Below are positions 16,077 to 24,735 of a DNA stretch of 53,787 nucleotides, in pieces (within the stretch, counting starts at the first letter, position 1; the number at the start of each line of letters is the position of its first letter). Origin of the DNA: an uncultured Victivallales bacterium (GTDB lineage: Bacteria > Verrucomicrobiota > Lentisphaeria > Victivallales > UBA1829). Made by a program: the position numbers and the translations under genes. The stretch covers positions 1 to 53,787 of the forward strand of contig CAKUJH010000025.1 of NCBI GenBank assembly GCA_934661375.1. Direction: 5' to 3'. The notes beneath the pieces were generated by a model. The model made no database searches and was not told the DNA's origin. It was given only the letters and a program-made list of their open reading frames with translations.

Positions 16077-18941
16077 ATGAAGCGAACCGTATTGAGTTGT
16101 CTGGCGGGAGTGGTTGCTCTTGCCGCCGTCGCAGGGGAAACCGTTTTCGATTTCACCAAAGGAAAAACTTTTTTCAACCCGTCCGTTCAGGAGCAGAACC
16201 GCGGAGTAAAGACGGTAATGGAAAAGGAAGGGCTTCGCGCCGATTATGCAAAGTTTTCCAAAGACACCTGGCCGCTCATCAATATCAGCGGCAGTGAATT
16301 GGCAAAACAGGACTGGTCCGGATATGACAATCTGGTCATCAACGTGACCAATCTTTCCCCTGAAATTTCGCCGACGCTCAATGTGGTTCTCCGCAGCGGC
16401 GGAAAACTTTGCAGCGCAAACTGCTGGGTGCGCGCCAATTCCAAAAATTATCTGCTGGTCGATCTTGCCAAAGCTGCAGAAAAAATTGACCTTCGCAAAA
16501 TCACCATGATCCAGCTTGCGTTTCCCCGTCCGCAGACAAATTTTTCCATCCGTTTCGAATCCATTGAACTGATGAAAAACCGGAAAGCCGCACCCGAAGA
16601 CGTGGTTTCCCGAATTTATGATCTGCGGCAGGAAATAGCGAAGCAGGGACGCGGACTGGCTGTCTACGGTGCCAGCCGGGTCGAGACCCGGAAAGACGGT
16701 TCGGTGGTGGTCAGCATGGACCGCTACCAGCCGGGACATGACTGTTGGCCCGGAATCTGGCTGAACGCGAAAGTGGATGATGCGTTATGCAATGGCGATC
16801 TGTCGACCAAAACACATATCACGGCGGAATTTGAACCCATGCCGGGAGCTGCCGCGTTTCCATCCTTCGGATTTACCTTTACGGATGGAAACCAGAAGCA
16901 ATTCTGGCAGTCGGCAGGCATGACTGCCGGCGGGAAATCTGCGATTGACAATATTATCTTCGACATGGGTATCGATCTGACAAATATTGTACGCCTCGGT
17001 TTCAGCCGCACCATGCCGCATACTTCCGTTTCCTGCAGGATCAATAAATTCCAGCTGGAATTCCGTCCGGATGAAATTCAGCGCGGTCTGCTGGAAAAAC
17101 TGAGCCGGATCCGGCAGGACGATCTGCTGCCGGAAGACCGGAAAAAAGTCGACGCACTGTCCGCCAGACTCCATGACCTCTACAATAAAGTCAAGGGGGA
17201 AACGGCATTGCGCAAAGACATCAAGGATTTTATCAATACGATTACGGAAGGCAAACGCGAAATCAGCGTGATTCAGCGCAGAAACGGAGACCGCGTGATG
17301 AAAGCCGTTGTCCCGTCCGGGGAATACGGCGTGGGGATCGCGGATTCCATGACTTCCGTGTTCCTGGAGGAAGCCGGCTATCAGGTGCGCGGCGCGAAAA
17401 TGGCGGAACTGGAAATGGCGGGCAATGAAAGCGAAAGTTTTCAGGTGGTCGTCGCCGGAACGGACAAAGAACTAAAAGACGTCAGAGTAACGGTTTCGGA
17501 GCTTGCCGGTCCGGACGGCAGCCGGATCCATCCGGCGGTTTCCGTGGTCGGATTCGCCAAAAACAAACGTCCGGCTTATCCGGTGGAATACGTGGGCTGG
17601 TATCCGGACTTTCTGATTGAGTATCAGCAGTCCGCGACTGTCCGTTCGGGCGAAAATGTGCCGTTCTGGGTGCGGCTCCGGACTCCCGCCGGCGCGAAAC
17701 CGGGAATTTACCGCGGCACGGCAACGATCAGTGCCGCCGGAGTGCAGCCGTATTCTTTCCCGGTTCAGGTGAAAGTGTATAATTTCTCGCTTCCTCCCGG
17801 ATCGCCGCTTCCTTCCGCCAACAATTTTTACATGGCGTTTCTCGGACAGATTTACAAAATCAAGGATGGGAAACTCTTTCAGAAAGTTTCCGATGCCTTC
17901 ATCGACAAGGCTGCGGACTACAAGATTTCTGCGGACTACATTTACCGCGGTCCTTACACCGATCTCAAAGGAGATGGCGAATATCCTGCGCTGAAACGGC
18001 TCAATGAACGCGGACAGCTCCGCAGTTACTGCATCGTCAACAGCACACTGGCATCGAAACATGCGGCGCAGGCCGGAGGCAATGCGGATCATCCGGAAGT
18101 TGCCAAACAGATTGAACGCACCCGCAGACATCTTGACTACTGGGTTCCCGTTGCGAAAAAATTCGGCGTGTGGGATAAGGCATTTCTGTACGGTTTTGAT
18201 GAAGGACGCATTGATGAAATCACCAACCGGGTTTTCAGCACGTTCAAAAAGGAATATCCGGAACTCCCCATCATGACCACTGCCGGGATTACAAATGCGC
18301 AGATCAAGGGAATTGAAAACATCGACATCTGGGTGCCGACGGCAGAAACATACCGGAACAGAATTGAACTGGTGAATGAACTCCGCGGAATGAACAAGAA
18401 AGTATGGTGGTATGTCTGCAATTTCCCGCGTCCGCCGGAACCGACTTTCCTGCTCGAAGTTCCTGCCGCTGTACCGCGTCTGCTGATGGGCGCCATGGCG
18501 CAGAAATACCGTCCGGACGGCTTCCTTTACTGGGCGGTCATCAGCTGGCGCGACCGCGTGAAAACGGGTCTCGGTCCGGTCGGCGAAGGTCCCCGCACCA
18601 ACTGGAATCCTGCAACATACCGTACAGACAATGAGGAAGGAAATCTGTTCGTTCCCGGCCGAGATTATCAGTTCCTGCCGACCATCCGCGTTGAAAATTT
18701 CCGGGACGGCGTTGAGGACCTCTGGTATTACCGTCTGCTGGAAAAACTGGTCAGACAGGCGGAAATGAAACCGGGTTTTGACAAAACGCTTCTGACGCGT
18801 GCCAGAAAGGCTCTGGAAGTTCCGGAATCGCTGGTCCAGTCGACGAACCGGTACAGCACGGATCCGGAAAAATTGCGCGGCATCCGCCGGGAACTGGCGG
18901 AATGTCTGGAACTTGTTTATGGCTGTCTTTCTGAAAAATAA
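16077..18941 (+). CDS. Secreted GH123/DUF4091-like glycoside hydrolase
   Basis: This is a 954-residue secreted protein. Residues 1-20 form a signal peptide ending near AGETVF. An N-terminal beta-sandwich (about 21-180) looks like a carbohydrate-binding module. A helical segment (about 335-400) precedes a beta domain and a TIM barrel. FLYGFDEGRIDEI carries an Asp-Glu pair (D708-E709) like the paired acids of GH123 beta-N-acetylgalactosaminidases. ENFRDGVEDLWYYRLLEKL near the C-terminus is the DUF4091 signature. The ribosome site GAAAGGG is close to the ATG. The substrate is unknown, but amino-sugar glycans are a reasonable guess. Confidence 0.78.
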   Translation: MKRTVLSCLAGVVALAAVAGETVFDFTKGKTFFNPSVQEQNRGVKTVMEKEGLRADYAKFSKDTWPLINISGSELAKQDWSGYDNLVINVTNLSPEISPTLNVVLRSGGKLCSANCWVRANSKNYLLVDLAKAAEKIDLRKITMIQLAFPRPQTNFSIRFESIELMKNRKAAPEDVVSRIYDLRQEIAKQGRGLAVYGASRVETRKDGSVVVSMDRYQPGHDCWPGIWLNAKVDDALCNGDLSTKTHITAEFEPMPGAAAFPSFGFTFTDGNQKQFWQSAGMTAGGKSAIDNIIFDMGIDLTNIVRLGFSRTMPHTSVSCRINKFQLEFRPDEIQRGLLEKLSRIRQDDLLPEDRKKVDALSARLHDLYNKVKGETALRKDIKDFINTITEGKREISVIQRRNGDRVMKAVVPSGEYGVGIADSMTSVFLEEAGYQVRGAKMAELEMAGNESESFQVVVAGTDKELKDVRVTVSELAGPDGSRIHPAVSVVGFAKNKRPAYPVEYVGWYPDFLIEYQQSATVRSGENVPFWVRLRTPAGAKPGIYRGTATISAAGVQPYSFPVQVKVYNFSLPPGSPLPSANNFYMAFLGQIYKIKDGKLFQKVSDAFIDKAADYKISADYIYRGPYTDLKGDGEYPALKRLNERGQLRSYCIVNSTLASKHAAQAGGNADHPEVAKQIERTRRHLDYWVPVAKKFGVWDKAFLYGFDEGRIDEITNRVFSTFKKEYPELPIMTTAGITNAQIKGIENIDIWVPTAETYRNRIELVNELRGMNKKVWWYVCNFPRPPEPTFLLEVPAAVPRLLMGAMAQKYRPDGFLYWAVISWRDRVKTGLGPVGEGPRTNWNPATYRTDNEEGNLFVPGRDYQFLPTIRVENFRDGVEDLWYYRLLEKLVRQAEMKPGFDKTLLTRARKALEVPESLVQSTNRYSTDPEKLRGIRRELAECLELVYGCLSEK

Positions 18942-19021
18942 GCTGAAAACGGAAGCAGTGAACAAAAACAGCGGTGATTGTAAATGATGCCATTGTCAAA
19001 TAAAGTAAGGAGGACCCGTCC

Positions 19022-19804
19022 ATGAATAAACAACCATTGCCATCCATTTCATCTCTCAATATCCTGTGTCTGACGCTGCGGTTTACACTGATAGAACTCC
19101 TCATCGTGATTGCGATCATCGCGATTCTGGCATCCATGCTGCTCCCGGCTTTGAATGCCGCAAGGGCAAAAGCGAAAGCCATCAGCTGCGTCGGCAATCA
19201 GAAACAGTGTGTTTCGGCAATGATCATGTATGCCGGTGATTACAAGGATTATGTCGCGCTTTCCTCTGATTCCGGAACGAAGAAATCGGAAACGTGGATC
19301 TGCTATCTGATCAATGCATCATATCCCGGACGGGAATCATATCTGGACTGGACGGCAAGCCATCCGGCATATCTTCCCGGTCCGAAACCGGCGTACTGTC
19401 CCGCTGTGGAAAAACCGAAATCGGGGAGCGATTTGGGACAATACGAGAAGATATATGGCTCTCCGGCGATCAGCAACTGGGAAAAGGCTCCTCAACAGCC
19501 GGAATTCTTTGTTCCTGACGGTTGGAAAAAATGGGCGTCCGGGTTCATGCGTCTGCACAAAATCCCGTCCCGGTTCGGGCTGCTTTATGACTCTGTCAAT
19601 CATCAGTACGGCGGAAAGATGCCGTGTCATATTGTGAACCCGAAACCGAGTGCGGCGTGGGGACGCGTCATGCTGCGGCATTCGAACCGGACCAACGCCG
19701 CGTTCGCCGACGGCAGAGTGGAATCCCTGGGAACATCCCGGCTGAAGGAAATCGGTTTTCAGGGCGTGGTTCATCAGAATGGTGTTACCATCATCAATCT
19801 TTAA
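19022..19804 (+). CDS. Pseudopilin-like protein with prepilin N-terminus and H-X9-DG C-terminus
   Basis: This is a 260-residue type IV pilin/type II secretion-like protein. The N-terminal RFTLIELLIVIAIIAILAS is a prepilin helix with the conserved Glu at +5, although the residue before Phe is Arg instead of Gly. The globular part opens with ISCVGNQKQCVSAMIMYAGDY, typical of PVC-group paralogues. It ends in HSNRTNAAFADG, the H-X9-DG motif. AAGGAGG lies upstream with a long spacer. It is 80 bp after the GH123-like gene and probably co-transcribed. Its role is not known; surface display or secretion of the enzyme is an inference. Confidence 0.88.
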   Translation: MNKQPLPSISSLNILCLTLRFTLIELLIVIAIIAILASMLLPALNAARAKAKAISCVGNQKQCVSAMIMYAGDYKDYVALSSDSGTKKSETWICYLINASYPGRESYLDWTASHPAYLPGPKPAYCPAVEKPKSGSDLGQYEKIYGSPAISNWEKAPQQPEFFVPDGWKKWASGFMRLHKIPSRFGLLYDSVNHQYGGKMPCHIVNPKPSAAWGRVMLRHSNRTNAAFADGRVESLGTSRLKEIGFQGVVHQNGVTIINL

Positions 19805-19825
19805 ATCGCTCCGGTCATAACTTGA

Positions 19826-19865
19826 CCATAACCCCGCACGGATTCGATTCTGCGCGGGGTTATGG
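19826..19865. terminator. Hairpin after the pseudopilin gene, no U-tract
   Basis: CCATAACCCCGC (19826-19837) pairs perfectly with GCGGGGTTATGG (19854-19865). It sits between convergent genes but lacks a following T-run, so intrinsic termination is uncertain. Confidence 0.5.
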
Positions 19866-19966
19866 GTTATCGACCTGATACACTTGCAGATCTTCGCGTT
19901 GAAATTCTTTCTGCAGACGGCAGACATTCCATCACTGTCCGCCGCAAATGTATCTTCAATAAAGAC

Positions 19967-20875
19967 TTACGCCATCAGCAGAGCCATAATGGCTTTCTGC
20001 ACATGCAGACGGTTTTCCGCCTGATCAAACACGATTGAATGTCTGGAATCCATCACGTCATCCGTGATTTCATCGCCGCGGTGCGCCGGCAGACAATGCA
20101 GGACTTTGATGTCCGGCTTGCCGAGACGCAACGTATTCATATCCAGACGGTACGGAGCGAGGATCTGCATTCTCCGTCTGGCTTCTTCCTCAAATCCCAT
20201 GCTGACCCAGACATCGGTATAGACGAAATCCGCATCCTGCATGGCTTCCCTGACGGAAGTCGTCCAGACAGCAGAGCCGGAACCGTGATGAAGGTCCAGC
20301 AGGTCCTGACGGGGTCTGAATTCTTCCGGCGCGGCGATGGCAAGATGAATGCCCGCCAGTTTACATGCCAGCATCAGGGAATTTGCCATATTGCTGGAGC
20401 CGTCCCCCAGATATGCCAGCTTCAAGCCTTCAGTCTTGCCGGCATGTTCCAGCATGGTGAAAACATCGGTCAGTGCCTGGCAGGGATGGAAATCATCGGT
20501 CAGCGCATTGATGACCGGAATCTTCGCATTGGCGGCGAGTTCTTCAACATCCTTCTGGGCAAAAGTCCGGATCACGATTCCGGCGAGATAGCGTTCCAGC
20601 ACATGCGCCGTATCCGGCACAGTTTCTCCGCGTCCCATCTGAGTCTTGCTCTGATCCAGATAAATGGTATGTCCGCCCAGTTCATAGATCCCCACATCAA
20701 AAGAAACGCGGGTACGGGTAGATGATTTGGCAAAAATCGTTGCCACGGATTTTCCTTCCAGCGGACGCGGCTGATTCGGTTTGCCGCGACCGGCCTTCAG
20801 ACTGGCGGCGAGTTCAAAAATATGATCCATATCAGCCCGGGTGAGGTCCAGACAGGAAAGCAGGTCTTTCTTCAT
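19967..20875 (-). CDS. argF: Ornithine carbamoyltransferase
   Basis: This is a 302-residue enzyme making citrulline from ornithine and carbamoyl phosphate. SSTRTRVSF is the carbamoyl-phosphate loop, FHPCQALTD the second active-site motif, and HCLPAHRGDE the ornithine-binding Cys-Leu-Pro loop, all intact. Length is normal. It follows argD by 22 bp in the same orientation and is the last gene of a two-gene arginine operon. Confidence 0.97.
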   Translation of the reverse strand: MKKDLLSCLDLTRADMDHIFELAASLKAGRGKPNQPRPLEGKSVATIFAKSSTRTRVSFDVGIYELGGHTIYLDQSKTQMGRGETVPDTAHVLERYLAGIVIRTFAQKDVEELAANAKIPVINALTDDFHPCQALTDVFTMLEHAGKTEGLKLAYLGDGSSNMANSLMLACKLAGIHLAIAAPEEFRPRQDLLDLHHGSGSAVWTTSVREAMQDADFVYTDVWVSMGFEEEARRRMQILAPYRLDMNTLRLGKPDIKVLHCLPAHRGDEITDDVMDSRHSIVFDQAENRLHVQKAIMALLMA

Positions 20876-20897
20876 TTTTCAAAAATCCTTTCGTTTT

Positions 20898-22094
20898 TCA
20901 GTTGGCGGAAAGCCGTTCGAATGCTTCATCAATCAGGGCAACCGCTTTTTCGCAGTCAGCCTGGGTTACCGTAAGCGGCGGCACGAGACGAAGCACGGTC
21001 TCTCCGGCGGAAAGCGCGATCATGCCCTTTTCGCGCAGGATGGCAAGAACCGGTCCGGCGGGACGGTCCATCACCACACCGATCATCAGCCCCAGTCCGC
21101 GGATGCCTTTCACGCAAGGGTATTTCGAAGAAAGCGCGCTGAGTTTTTCCATCAGATAAGCGGAACGGGTCTGAACGTTTTCCAGAATATGTTCACGGTC
21201 GAAAGTATCAATCACCGCACAGGCTGCGGCACATGCCAGCGGGGTTCCGCCGAATGTGCTGGCATGAGTTCCGGGCGTGAGAACCTTCGCATATTTTTCG
21301 CTGGCAAGCATGGCTCCGATGGGGAATCCGTTGCCCAGTGCTTTCGCCATGGAAAGAGCATCCGGTTTCACTCCGGAGTTCTGCCAGGCAAAGAATTTTC
21401 CGGTACGCCCCATGCCGCACTGAACTTCATCAAACAGCAGCATGATGCCGTGCTGATCGCAGAGTTCGCGCACCGCTTCCAGATAGCCGGGCGCAGCAGG
21501 AATAATGCCGCCCTCCCCCTGAACCGGTTCCAGCATGACTGCGGCAGTATGTTCGTTGACGGCTTCACGGATGGCATCGATGCTGTTATAATCAACAAAT
21601 TTGAATCCGGGCATGTCCGGCTGGAAACCTTTGCGGTATTTGGAACGTCCGGTCGCCGCCAGAGTCGCCAGTGTCCGGCCATGGAAAGAGTCATTCATCG
21701 CAATGATTTCGTAACGGCCTTGGTCATGTCCGGCTTTGCGCGCCAGTTTGATCAGAGCTTCGTTGGCTTCTGCACCGCTGTTGGCGAAAAAGCAGACGCC
21801 GTCGTCGAATCCGTGTGTGATGAGTTTTTCCGCCAGACGCGGCTGCCATTCATTCAGAAAGAGATTCGAGGTATGAACCAGTTTGGCGGCCTGTTCCTGA
21901 ATGGCTTTGGTCACGGCGGGATGACAATGACCCAGACTGCAAACCGCTATGCCGGCGGCAAAATCGAGAAATTCGCGCCCGTCTGCATCCCAAAGTCGTG
22001 TGCCTACGCCGCGGACAAACAGCAGGTTCGCCCGTGCATAGGTCTCCATCACATACTTGTCATACAATGCGCTGATTTCTTCCTGTTTTGCCAT
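20898..22094 (-). CDS. argD: Acetylornithine aminotransferase
   Basis: This is a 398-residue class III PLP aminotransferase. It has FLDFAAGIAVCSLGH near the N-terminus and FFANSGAEANEALIK as the phosphate loop. LLFDEVQCGMGRTGKFFA holds the PLP-ring Asp, followed by a Ser-Met-Ala-Lys segment (ALSMAKALGNG) with the Schiff-base Lys. These features indicate ArgD rather than a GABA aminotransferase. GGAGG lies 10 bases before the ATG. It heads the argD-argF operon. Confidence 0.95.
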   Translation of the reverse strand: MAKQEEISALYDKYVMETYARANLLFVRGVGTRLWDADGREFLDFAAGIAVCSLGHCHPAVTKAIQEQAAKLVHTSNLFLNEWQPRLAEKLITHGFDDGVCFFANSGAEANEALIKLARKAGHDQGRYEIIAMNDSFHGRTLATLAATGRSKYRKGFQPDMPGFKFVDYNSIDAIREAVNEHTAAVMLEPVQGEGGIIPAAPGYLEAVRELCDQHGIMLLFDEVQCGMGRTGKFFAWQNSGVKPDALSMAKALGNGFPIGAMLASEKYAKVLTPGTHASTFGGTPLACAAACAVIDTFDREHILENVQTRSAYLMEKLSALSSKYPCVKGIRGLGLMIGVVMDRPAGPVLAILREKGMIALSAGETVLRLVPPLTVTQADCEKAVALIDEAFERLSAN

Positions 22095-22150
22095 TTTTTC
22101 TAATCCTCCGTCATAAGACTTGTTGATTCTGCGCTCTTAAGCAAAACACT

Positions 22151-22178
22151 ATAATATCACGTTTTTTATGAAATACAA
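22151..22178 (-). promoter_or_regulatory. Putative promoter of argD-argF
   Basis: Minus strand TTGTAT (22173-22178), 16-base spacer, TATTAT (22151-22156); an overlapping TATAGT is an alternative -10. Confidence 0.5.
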
Positions 22179-22211
22179 GAGCCGCCCGTGAAAACTAACA
22201 TAAAAAACCAT

Positions 22212-22246
22212 AAAAAAAGCCCTTCCCTTGTACGGGAAAGGCTTTT
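22212..22246 (-). terminator. Rho-independent terminator of pnp
   Basis: In minus orientation, a stem AAAAGCC/GGCTTTT with inner TTCCC/GGGAA and a 6-base loop runs into seven U residues. Confidence 0.9.
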
Positions 22247-22274
22247 GTGAACCGGATTTTTCAACCGGAAGCGC

Positions 22275-24401
22275 TTATTTCTTTTCGGCTTCCTGTTTGT
22301 CCAGATCTTCCAGCGCGGCTTTGCGGCTGAGACGGATCTTGCCGGTACGGTCGATATCAATCACTTTGACCGTGACATAATCGCCTTCCTTGCAGATATC
22401 CGAAACTTCGCGCACGCGGTAGTTCGCCATTTCGGAAATGTGGAGCAGACCGTCCTGTCCGGGCAGAATTTCCACAAATGCGCCGAAATCGCGGACCGTC
22501 TTGACCAGACCGCGGTAAATCTTGCCGATTTCCGCTTCGGCGGTATAGGATTCCACTCTGCGCTTGACATCATCCAGCACCGCTTTGTTGCGGGCAAGAA
22601 TCGTCACCGTGCCGTCGTCCTCGATATTGACCTGCGAACCGGTGGAATCGGTGATTTCCTTGATGTTCTTGCCGCCGGTGCCGATCAGCGCGCCGATCTT
22701 TTCCGGATTGATTTTCATGGTTGCCATCTGCGGTGCATTCGGGCTGAGTTCAGCACGCGGCGCGGCAAGACAATCCGTGATGACTTTCAGAATTTTGGTA
22801 CGGGCGCGTTTGTTCTGTTCCATGGCGCGAGCCAGAGTGTCGATCGGCACGCCCGGCAGTTTCAGGTCCAGCTGGAAGCCCGTGATTCCTTTCGGGGAAC
22901 CGCAGACTTTGAAGTCCATGTCGCCGTAATGGTCTTCCGCACCGATGATGTCGGTCAGAATCAGTTCTTTGCCGTTGTCATCCGTGATCAGACCGCAGGA
23001 AATGCCCGCCACCGGAGCCGTGATCGGCACACCGGCATCCATCAGGGACAGCGTACCGCCGCAGACACTCGCCATGGAGGTCGAGCCGTTGGAGGACATG
23101 ATTTCGGAGACGCAGCGCACGGTGTACGGGAAATCCGCGGGGATCACCTGGGCGAGAGAACGTTCCGCCAGGTTGCCGTGTCCGATTTCGCGGCGTCCCG
23201 GACCGGAAATGCGGCCGACTTCGCCGACACTGTAATTCGGGAAATTGTAGTGCAGATAGAATTTCCGGGTCGGATCGTTGTTGTAGAGGGAATCGCCTTC
23301 CTGAGCATCCTGCGGACCGCCCAGCGTGGTGATGACCAGCGCCTGCGTTTCACCGCGGGTGAACAGACCGGAACCGTGAACCACCGGCAGAACTCCGACT
23401 TCCGCCGTCAGCGGGCGAATGTCTTCCACACCGCGTCCGTCCGGACGGAATCCTTTTTCGAGAATGGCGCGGCGGATGGTGATTTCGACGAGTTTGTCGA
23501 AACCCATGTTCATATTCTGTTCAAAGACTTCTTCGCCCATTTCCGGAACGAATTTTTCTTTGAGGCTCTCTTTGGCAAGCGTCTTGAGTTCGTCAAGAGC
23601 TTTCGCGCGATCTTCCTTGCCGGGGATGATGCAGGCGGCTTCGAGTTTTTCACCGAAAACAGCCAGCATACCATCGGTCATTTCCTGCGGAACGAGATGC
23701 AGCTCCGGCGTCTTTTTCGGACGGCCGGCAAGTTTCATGAGTTCGAGCTGGGCGTCACACTGTTTTTTGACAATCTCATTGGCGAAACGCATGGCTGCCA
23801 CCAGAGTTTCTTCCGGCAGCTCTTTGCAGTCGCCTTCAATCATGATGACCTTGTCCGGCAGACCGGCATAGATCAGTTCCATGGTGCTGTTCTTCATTTC
23901 GGTGTACGTCGGATTGGCAATGAATTCGCCGTTGACGCAGCCGACGCGCAGCGCGCCGATCGGGCCCTGGAACGGCAGATCGGACAGACACAGACTGCAG
24001 GATGCGCCGAGGATGCTCAGCACATCGCCTTCGTTTTCACCGTCGGCAGAAAGCAGCAGACCGGAAACCTGAACTTCATCGAAGAAACCTTCGGGGAACA
24101 GCGGACGGATCGGACGGTCCGCCATACGGCAGATCAGAATTTCCTTGTCGGAAGGACGACCTTCGCGTTTGATGTAGCCGCCGGGGAAACGACCTGCCGC
24201 GGAATATTTTTCACGGTAGTCGACCTGCAGCGGGAAGAAATCCTGACCGGGTTTGGCGGCGCCGGAACATGCCGCGCTCAGAACAGTGGTATCGCCCTGA
24301 CGGATCACGCAGGAACCGTTGGCGAGTTTGGCGATTTTCCCGGTGGAAAGAGTGATCTCCTTTCCGGGACCGATGGATACAGTAACTTTTGCTTCGGGCA
24401 T
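22275..24401 (-). CDS. pnp: Polyribonucleotide nucleotidyltransferase (PNPase)
   Basis: This is a 708-residue PNPase, the phosphorolytic 3'-5' exoribonuclease of the degradosome. Two RNase PH domains (about 1-215 and 310-540) flank an all-alpha domain. EIMSSNGSTSMASVCGG is the phosphate-binding loop and GAEDHYGDMDFK carries the catalytic Asp residues. A KH domain with IGALIGTGGKNIKEI and an S1 domain with RDFGAFVEILPGQDGLLHIS complete it. AAGGAGG lies before the ATG. rpsO, the usual neighbour, is not here. A leader of about 229 bases with five hairpins precedes it, suggesting post-transcriptional autoregulation. Confidence 0.97.
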   Translation of the reverse strand: MPEAKVTVSIGPGKEITLSTGKIAKLANGSCVIRQGDTTVLSAACSGAAKPGQDFFPLQVDYREKYSAAGRFPGGYIKREGRPSDKEILICRMADRPIRPLFPEGFFDEVQVSGLLLSADGENEGDVLSILGASCSLCLSDLPFQGPIGALRVGCVNGEFIANPTYTEMKNSTMELIYAGLPDKVIMIEGDCKELPEETLVAAMRFANEIVKKQCDAQLELMKLAGRPKKTPELHLVPQEMTDGMLAVFGEKLEAACIIPGKEDRAKALDELKTLAKESLKEKFVPEMGEEVFEQNMNMGFDKLVEITIRRAILEKGFRPDGRGVEDIRPLTAEVGVLPVVHGSGLFTRGETQALVITTLGGPQDAQEGDSLYNNDPTRKFYLHYNFPNYSVGEVGRISGPGRREIGHGNLAERSLAQVIPADFPYTVRCVSEIMSSNGSTSMASVCGGTLSLMDAGVPITAPVAGISCGLITDDNGKELILTDIIGAEDHYGDMDFKVCGSPKGITGFQLDLKLPGVPIDTLARAMEQNKRARTKILKVITDCLAAPRAELSPNAPQMATMKINPEKIGALIGTGGKNIKEITDSTGSQVNIEDDGTVTILARNKAVLDDVKRRVESYTAEAEIGKIYRGLVKTVRDFGAFVEILPGQDGLLHISEMANYRVREVSDICKEGDYVTVKVIDIDRTGKIRLSRKAALEDLDKQEAEKK

Positions 24402-24630
24402 TGAAATGCCTCCTTGCTTTTAACGGCACGGAAGTACAGGACCGTGCCTGCGGCCATTGACCGGGGCCGCATGTTAAATTCAGGAACGGCAGAAAACCAG
24501 CCGACGGGCTGTCGGCGGAATAGCGGTATCAAACTCCGGACTTTTCCGGGGGCTGATACCGACCGGCATTCCACGAAACAACCCGTTCGTCCGTACATAC
24601 CACGGACGTGCCGAACCTTTTATGTTATTT
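24402..24630 (-). promoter_or_regulatory. Structured 5' leader of pnp with five tandem hairpins
   Basis: No gene is visible here. Reading along the minus transcript, the hairpins are 24608-24588 (7-bp stem), 24560-24525 (7-bp plus an inner 5-bp stem), 24516-24500 (6 bp), 24470-24450 (6 bp) and 24448-24425 (7 bp). All stems are perfect inverted repeats. The last ends about 20 bases before the ATG, and a clear AAGGAGG remains single-stranded. In enteric bacteria the pnp leader is cut by RNase III and then by PNPase; a similar control is inferred here. Confidence 0.7.
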
Positions 24631-24636
24631 ACATTT

Positions 24637-24665
24637 AATATAACATGCTGCAATTCAGATTGCAA
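24637..24665 (-). promoter_or_regulatory. Putative sigma-70 promoter of pnp
   Basis: Minus strand TTGCAA (24660-24665), 17-base spacer, TATATT (24637-24642). Confidence 0.7.
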
Positions 24666-24674
24666 GTCATTTTC

Positions 24675-24711
24675 AAAAAAAAACGTTCTCCCTGCGAAGA
24701 GAGAACGTTTT
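24675..24711 (-). terminator. Rho-independent terminator of gdhA
   Basis: AAAACGTTCTC (24680-24690) pairs with GAGAACGTTTT (24701-24711) around a 10-base loop; in minus orientation it runs into a U9 tract. It sits directly upstream of the pnp -35. Confidence 0.92.
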
Positions 24712-24735
24712 CTGGAATCGTACAACAGACCGGGG

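Noticed and set aside
22440..24404. A 654-residue open frame antisense to pnp
   Set aside because: Same shadow composition, and it lies fully inside a textbook PNPase gene.
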